DNA from: Cryptomeria japonica
Lineage: Eukaryota; Streptophyta; Pinopsida; Cupressales; Cupressaceae
Direction of reading: 5' to 3'
DNA: 64,000 nucleotides
Assembly: GCF_030272615.1 (NCBI RefSeq)
Contig: NC_081405.1
Span: 26,674,272-26,738,271, forward strand
The translations under genes and the position numbers were made by a program. Numbering within the stretch: position 1 is the stretch's first letter; each line of letters starts with the position of its first letter. Positions 59,319-64,000 of this stretch are shown one piece after another. Under the pieces are notes generated by a model that saw only the letters and a list, made by a program, of their open reading frames with translations, was not told where the DNA came from and searched no databases.

Positions 59319-61190
59319 GTCCTGATAGATGGAGGAGCAGGTCTTAATATTTGTACATTGAGCACCATCAGACAATTGGGATATTCTGACAAAGCTGTGA
59401 ATGCTACAAACCAAATCACTATTAAGGCTTATGATGATGAAGAGCGTTCGTCCAACGGCACAGTCATCTTACCACTAAGAATAGGGCCAGTCACAAAGGA
59501 CGTGATTTGTCAAGTCCTGGATCTAGACCTCACGTATAACATATTGCTAGGACGTCCGTGGATTCATGAAATGAGGGCAGTCCCATCAACGTACCATCAG
59601 TGCATAAAATTTCCTCATAATGGAGTCGAGGTAACGGTCAATGGTGATCCAAATCCATTCATATATTGCAATAACTTGAGATCACATACTGAGATTATCA
59701 TTCCCAGCAATCGTGAGGCTACTCCTTCTTCAGCATATATTGATCCTGAGTCATTAAAGCCCTCGACATCCAAACAAGGTGAACTTAGAGCCAAGTTTCA
59801 AGACAAAGGCATGGGAGAATACACTCTGAATCAAACAATGTTCTTACGACAAGTCATGAACTCCCCCAAGGAATATGGGAGACCACATCCTAATAAGCAA
59901 ATCTCCATCATGCTCCTCAAATGGGATCCTACCGTCTTTCAAAAATGGGGCGAACTAGAGGAGGAAAGTTTATATAAAATGCTATATAAGGACGCTGAAG
60001 ATGATACACATGATCAAATTATAATACCCTGTGAAAACTATGGTAAAGGTTTCAAAATTCTGCAGAGATTCGGGTATGATGGAAAAAGTCCTCTCGGACT
60101 ACGCAAAGAAGGTGTCATGGAGCCTCTACAACCTGAGCTAATTACAAGAAGGGAACGCTCTAAGGGGCTTGGTTTTCTAAATCCCAAGATTCAAAACAAG
60201 AGAACAAAACAGATATGGCGAGTCAAAGTGGCTGAAGTTCAACAAGAGGATAATTATTCCACAGACTCCAATGAGTGGGAATGGGGTTCAGACAAATCCT
60301 CCAGCGACTATAAACTTAATGAGACATTTAGAGAGCCAGATGAACCTACAGAGGAGGAGGAGTTTTACAAGAAATTCAGAGTTGGTCAAGAACCGACCTA
60401 TAAGGATCCCACACAAGCTTCGTTTCAGGGCCCTAGGTCAGGATCACATAGGATGAGGACACCTGTCCCTGAGGGTGCTACTAGTGATGATAATTTGGAC
60501 TCACTCACGATCGACACTGATGAGGAGAGTGCCATTGACGACCTCGATGACTATCTTGACATACCTGAATATAACCACATCTTCACTATTAGCCTTGCGG
60601 ACTCTAAAAACACTAAAGACCTTCCCCTCGTTCACCCCCAACTCATTGACTGGGATCAGGATGGACCACCACAGATTGATACATTTCAAAATGACGAAGC
60701 TATTGTTGATTATCTTGGCATTCGCGATGATCTTCCTCTTGGAGACCATAAAGCAGGATACGCCATAGAGCTAAATAACATGGCATACTTTGGTGAGGGT
60801 GTCGGGCCTTCTAGTCGCAAAAATGTGAAAATAAAGACAAAACAAGGGTCTTATGGCGAAAACCACACTGTGGCGCTCTCTGACTCTAAAAAAGTAAAAA
60901 GAAAGGACGTATCTGAGGGTGAAAACCTCTTTGAGGCGCCCGAAGATGGAAGGCTTGACATTCTCCCAGCATCATACGAAGAAAAATCATCCATGTTGGT
61001 AGAAGAGACTATAAAGACAAACATTGGTACAGCAGAGGTTCCACACAACATATTTTTGGCTCAATCATTGACAGAGGCTGAGAAAGCAAGGTTCATAAGC
61101 TTCTTTAAGGAACGACAAGTCAACTTCGCATGGTCTTATGCTGATATGCCTGGACTAGACCCCGACTTAGTAATGCATCATTTAACAGTC
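59319..61190 (+). pseudogene. aspartic protease and linker with G-patch-like motif (element C)
   Basis: Protease LIDGGAGLNICT, then NILLGRPWIHEM (flap and second-half motif). Linker with GKGFKILQRFGYDGKSPLGL (about 60,040-60,100) resembling a G-patch, then an acidic stretch with two Asp/Glu-rich segments. Open throughout and in frame with reverse transcriptase. Confidence 0.82.
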
Positions 61191-62407
61191 AAACCGGGGG
61201 CAAAACCAGTAAAACAGAAATTGAGGAAAATGCATCCACAGGTGGCATTGCTAGTCAAGGCAGAGCTGGAGAAATTACTAGATGTCGGATTCATACGCCC
61301 AATTGATTATCCCGAATGGATTTCCAACTTAGTACCTATTAGCAAACCAGATCACAGCATCCGAATATGTACAGACTTCAGGGATATCAACAAGGCTTGT
61401 CCGAAGGACGATTTCCCATTACCAAACATTGATTTAATTGTTGATCTCACAGCAGGCCATGAGATGTTATCTTTAATGGACGGATTCTCTGGATATAATC
61501 AGATCAGGATTGCACCTGAAGATCAACATAAAACATCATTCACTTGTCCCTGGGGAACCTTCTGCTGGAATGTCATGCCCTTTGGGCTGAAAAATGCAGG
61601 TGCCACGTATCAACGAGCCATGACTACTATCTTCCATGATCTCATGCATGTAAAGGTGGAAGATTATGTCGACGACCTTTTGGTTAAATCAATAGACAGA
61701 AATACACACTTGGACATACTTTCAGTTGCTTTTGATAGGCTGGAAAAATACAAGGTAAGATTAAATCCAAAGAAATGTGTCTTTGGATTAACCTCCGGGA
61801 AGCTCCTAGGATTCATTGTGTCTAAAAGAGGAATAGAAGCGGATCCAGCAAAAGTCAAGGCTATCTTGGACATGCCGCCACCCAAGAATATCAGTCAACT
61901 TCGATCTTTACAAGGGAGACTCCAGTCCATACGAAGATTCATAGCACAACTTGCAGATAAGTGCAATCCTTTCCAGCACCTGCTACACAAAAACATTAAG
62001 TTCAAATGGGACGAGAACTGTCAACAGGCTTTTCGGGCACTTAAAGACTATCTTTTGAACCCGCCAGTTTTGATGCCACCAATTCCGGATCAACCATTGC
62101 TACTTTACATATCAGCTACTCCAACAGCACTGGGGGCACTACTAGCACAGCAAATACCTGACGGCAAGGAAAAAGCAGTCTACTATATCAGTCGCACATT
62201 GGTGGGATATGAGCTGAACTACACACCAATTGAGCGTGCATGTCTCGCTGTGGTCTTCGCTTCACAAAAATTACGACATTATATGCTTACTCACAAGACC
62301 AAGTTGATTGCCAGAATTGATCCACTAAAATATCTGCTCAACAAAGCTACACTTACTGGGCGACTGGCCAAGTGGGTAATGATTTTGAGTGAATTCGACA
62401 TTGAATA
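61191..62407 (+). pseudogene. reverse transcriptase and degenerate RNase H (element C)
   Basis: Reverse transcriptase with DFRDINKACPKDDFPLPNID, MDGFSGYNQI and catalytic YVDD (about 61665-61676), all intact. RNase H with LLYISATPTALGALLAQ lacks the usual first Asp, as in B, so this loss is ancestral. A 1-bp deletion relative to B near 62,406 ends the frame. Confidence 0.9.
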
Positions 62408-62935
62408 GTGGACAGAAAAGCCATAAAAGGACAAGCCATTGCAGATCAACTGGCAGATGCTCCCATGATAGATGATGTTCCTCTACAGTCAGAATTTCCA
62501 GATGAGTCCATTCTAACAATATCACCTGCAAAGCCATGGCAACTATACTTTGATGGCTCATACACACAGCATGGGGCAGGAGCGGGTATACTCTTTATAA
62601 CTCCCCAAGGTGATTCTATACCAAAGTCATACCGCTTATCATTTCCTTGTACCAACAATATAGCGGAATACGAGGCATTAACAACTGGGTTAAGAATTGC
62701 AGTTCAGTGGAAGATCCAAGAACTTCGGGTTTTTGGGGATTCTCAACTTGTCATCCGTCAAGCAACTGATGATTATCAAACAAAAGATGAAAAGCTAATG
62801 CCTTACAAACAACTGGTAGATGATCTGAAACAACACTTTGCAAAGATAGAGTTTGAGCAGATACCAAGAGAACAAAATCGCGCTGCTGATGCCATGGCTA
62901 CAATTGCTTCACTCATTGACCTACCGCAAAATGAG
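62408..62935 (+). pseudogene. archaeal-type RNase H (element C)
   Basis: Downstream of the frameshift the second RNase H is complete: LYFDGSYTQHGAGAGI, NIAEYEALTTGL, FGDSQLVIRQ, NRAADAMATIAS, so the DEDD catalytic set is kept. In Tat elements it replaces the activity of the decayed first domain. Intact sequence but no independent start. Confidence 0.88.
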
Positions 62936-64000
62936 ACCTGCTATGAGTTCCTGGTTGACAACCTGCTGATTCCGTCATATGAGATCACTCTTACAGAAAT
63001 GATATGTGTTGTTGGTCCTGAATCCCAGTTATATGGTTCCATATTCACATACCTTCGCGACAACATCTTACCTCCCGATTTATCGAACAACCAACGCCGC
63101 ACTTTCATCCGCCAATCCTCCCGATACGTTATCCTAGCTGATATCCTATACCGACAAGGTCTAGATGGCACCCTCCTTAGATGTTTAGAGAGTGACGAAG
63201 CTCAGATTGCGTTACGAGAAGTGCACGAAGGGATATGTGGTCCGCATACTAGTGGTCCTACCTTGGCCAAGAAACTCATCAGGACTGGATATTACTAGCC
63301 TACTATGGAAAAAGATGCATATCAGTTTGTCAAGAAGTGTAAGCAGTGTCAAATTCATGGAGACCTCATACACGCACCAGCACAAGAACTACAGCCACTT
63401 GCATCTCCTTGGCCCTTTTGTCAGTGGGGACTCGATCTCATAGGCAAGATTCACCCTCCTTCTTCCAATGGACATAAATTCATTATCACAGCCACAGAGT
63501 ATTTCACAAAGTGGATTGAAGCCGTGCCTCTCACACAAGTTACTGGGAAACAAATCGCTACTTTCATCCTGAACTACATCATTTGCCGATACGGGATCCC
63601 TACTTCCATTATTACTGACAACGGGCGTCCTTTCAAGAACCAGGATGTTCGTGAACTCTGTGAGCGCTTCCATATCTCTCATCGTTTCTCCACACCATAT
63701 TACCCCCAAGGTAATGGCCAAGCTGAGGCGTCTAACAAAACAATTCTCAAAATACTTAAAAAGACAGTCGACGACGCTGGCCGTAACTGGCATGTCCAAC
63801 TCAATCCCGCACTTTGGGCCTATCGTACCAGTGTCCGCACACCTACAGGGGCTACACCTTACTCACTTGTCTACGGTGCTGAAGCCATCTTGCCTATTGA
63901 GGTTGAGTTACCTTCTTTACGGGTCTCCTTGAGAAACATAATCAACGATGAAGACTACAGGGTCTCTCGCTTACAAGAACTAGAACTGCTGGAGGAACGA
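62936..64000 (+). pseudogene. integrase (element C), cut by the window edge
   Basis: N-terminal region to the zinc finger, with TAG at 63296-63298 (TGG in B), then open to the last base. CKQCQIHGD completes the finger; WGLDLIGKI, ITDNGRPFKNQ and YPQGNGQAEASNK give the catalytic D, D, E. The C-terminal domain is only begun at 64000. Confidence 0.9.

Larger units (their letters stand above)
53663..64000 (+). mobile_element. element C: Ty3/gypsy, Tat-like, runs off the window
   Basis: 5' LTR, primer site, leader, gag, pol up to the integrase core; the end lies outside. It has far fewer breaks than B: three in-frame stops (58467, 59316, 63296) and one 1-bp deletion (near 62,406). C most likely inserted into B's antisense intron, with ctagt as one TSD copy. 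Confidence 0.88.

Noticed and set aside
39195-64000. B and C as a tandem element sharing the middle LTR, formed by unequal recombination
   Set aside because: The B side of the LTR at 53663 lacks the polypurine tract, exon 1 and about 0.9 kb present in A. Insertion of C into B explains this more simply. Sequence right of the window would decide.

Overview
This window is plant nuclear DNA made almost entirely of LTR retrotransposons inserted into one another. I find no host protein gene, rRNA, tRNA or CRISPR array. Ty1/copia elements primed by initiator tRNA-Met sit beside Ty3/gypsy elements with a second, archaeal-type RNase H (Tat lineage) and long, decayed internal regions. This fits a large seed-plant genome; a gymnosperm is my best guess, at low confidence. 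Terminal repeats and target-site duplications (TSDs) let most insertions be stacked in order. Letters A to L are my labels.

Left block (1-6423). After an unclassified segment (1-261), the 3' part of Tat-like element A (262-6105) holds the integrase C-terminus, an antisense plant-mobile-domain (PMD) gene and the 3' LTR (5325-6105). A lies against an LTR fragment, J (6106-6423).

Middle block (6424-30982). A minus-strand gypsy element, I, keeps its LTR (30173-30982), primer site and pieces of gag. It is split by solo LTR H (6500-7562, TSD tagtc) and by copia element E (7651-29287, TSD ctttt). E is split by copia element G (11898-18167, TSD caagt). E's 3' LTR is split by solo LTR F (19278-28413), which is itself split by D (20267-28143, minus strand, TSD tttcc). 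D has LTRs, a primer site and a polypurine tract. It encodes a four-zinc-knuckle protein and an unrecognised protein of about 1,100 codons, but no protease, integrase or reverse transcriptase.

Right-middle block (30983-39194). AT-rich DNA with no gene is followed by the LTR and 3' internal part of a diverged, minus-strand A relative (K). A SINE-like element with a 16-bp TSD (33876-35316) sits in the K LTR and itself contains a solo A-family LTR (34000-34767). Next comes a short minus-strand LTR element, L, with only about 0.36 kb between its LTRs.

Right block (39195-64000). Tat-like element B starts in L's second LTR and is followed in the same orientation by sister element C. C most simply lies inside the intron of B's antisense PMD gene, so B should resume beyond the window. 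Both have a long leader with GCGTCTGTG-type repeats and strongly conserved blocks, then gag, protease, reverse transcriptase, a degenerate RNase H, an archaeal-type RNase H and integrase. Every element carries stops or frameshifts. In G and D the premature stops are overwhelmingly TAG, as expected from decay of methylated CAG sites.

The most interesting candidates are the antisense two-exon PMD gene, the pol-less element D, a covarying C-loop hairpin near the 3' end of four copia LTR families, and leader blocks that are better conserved than gag.
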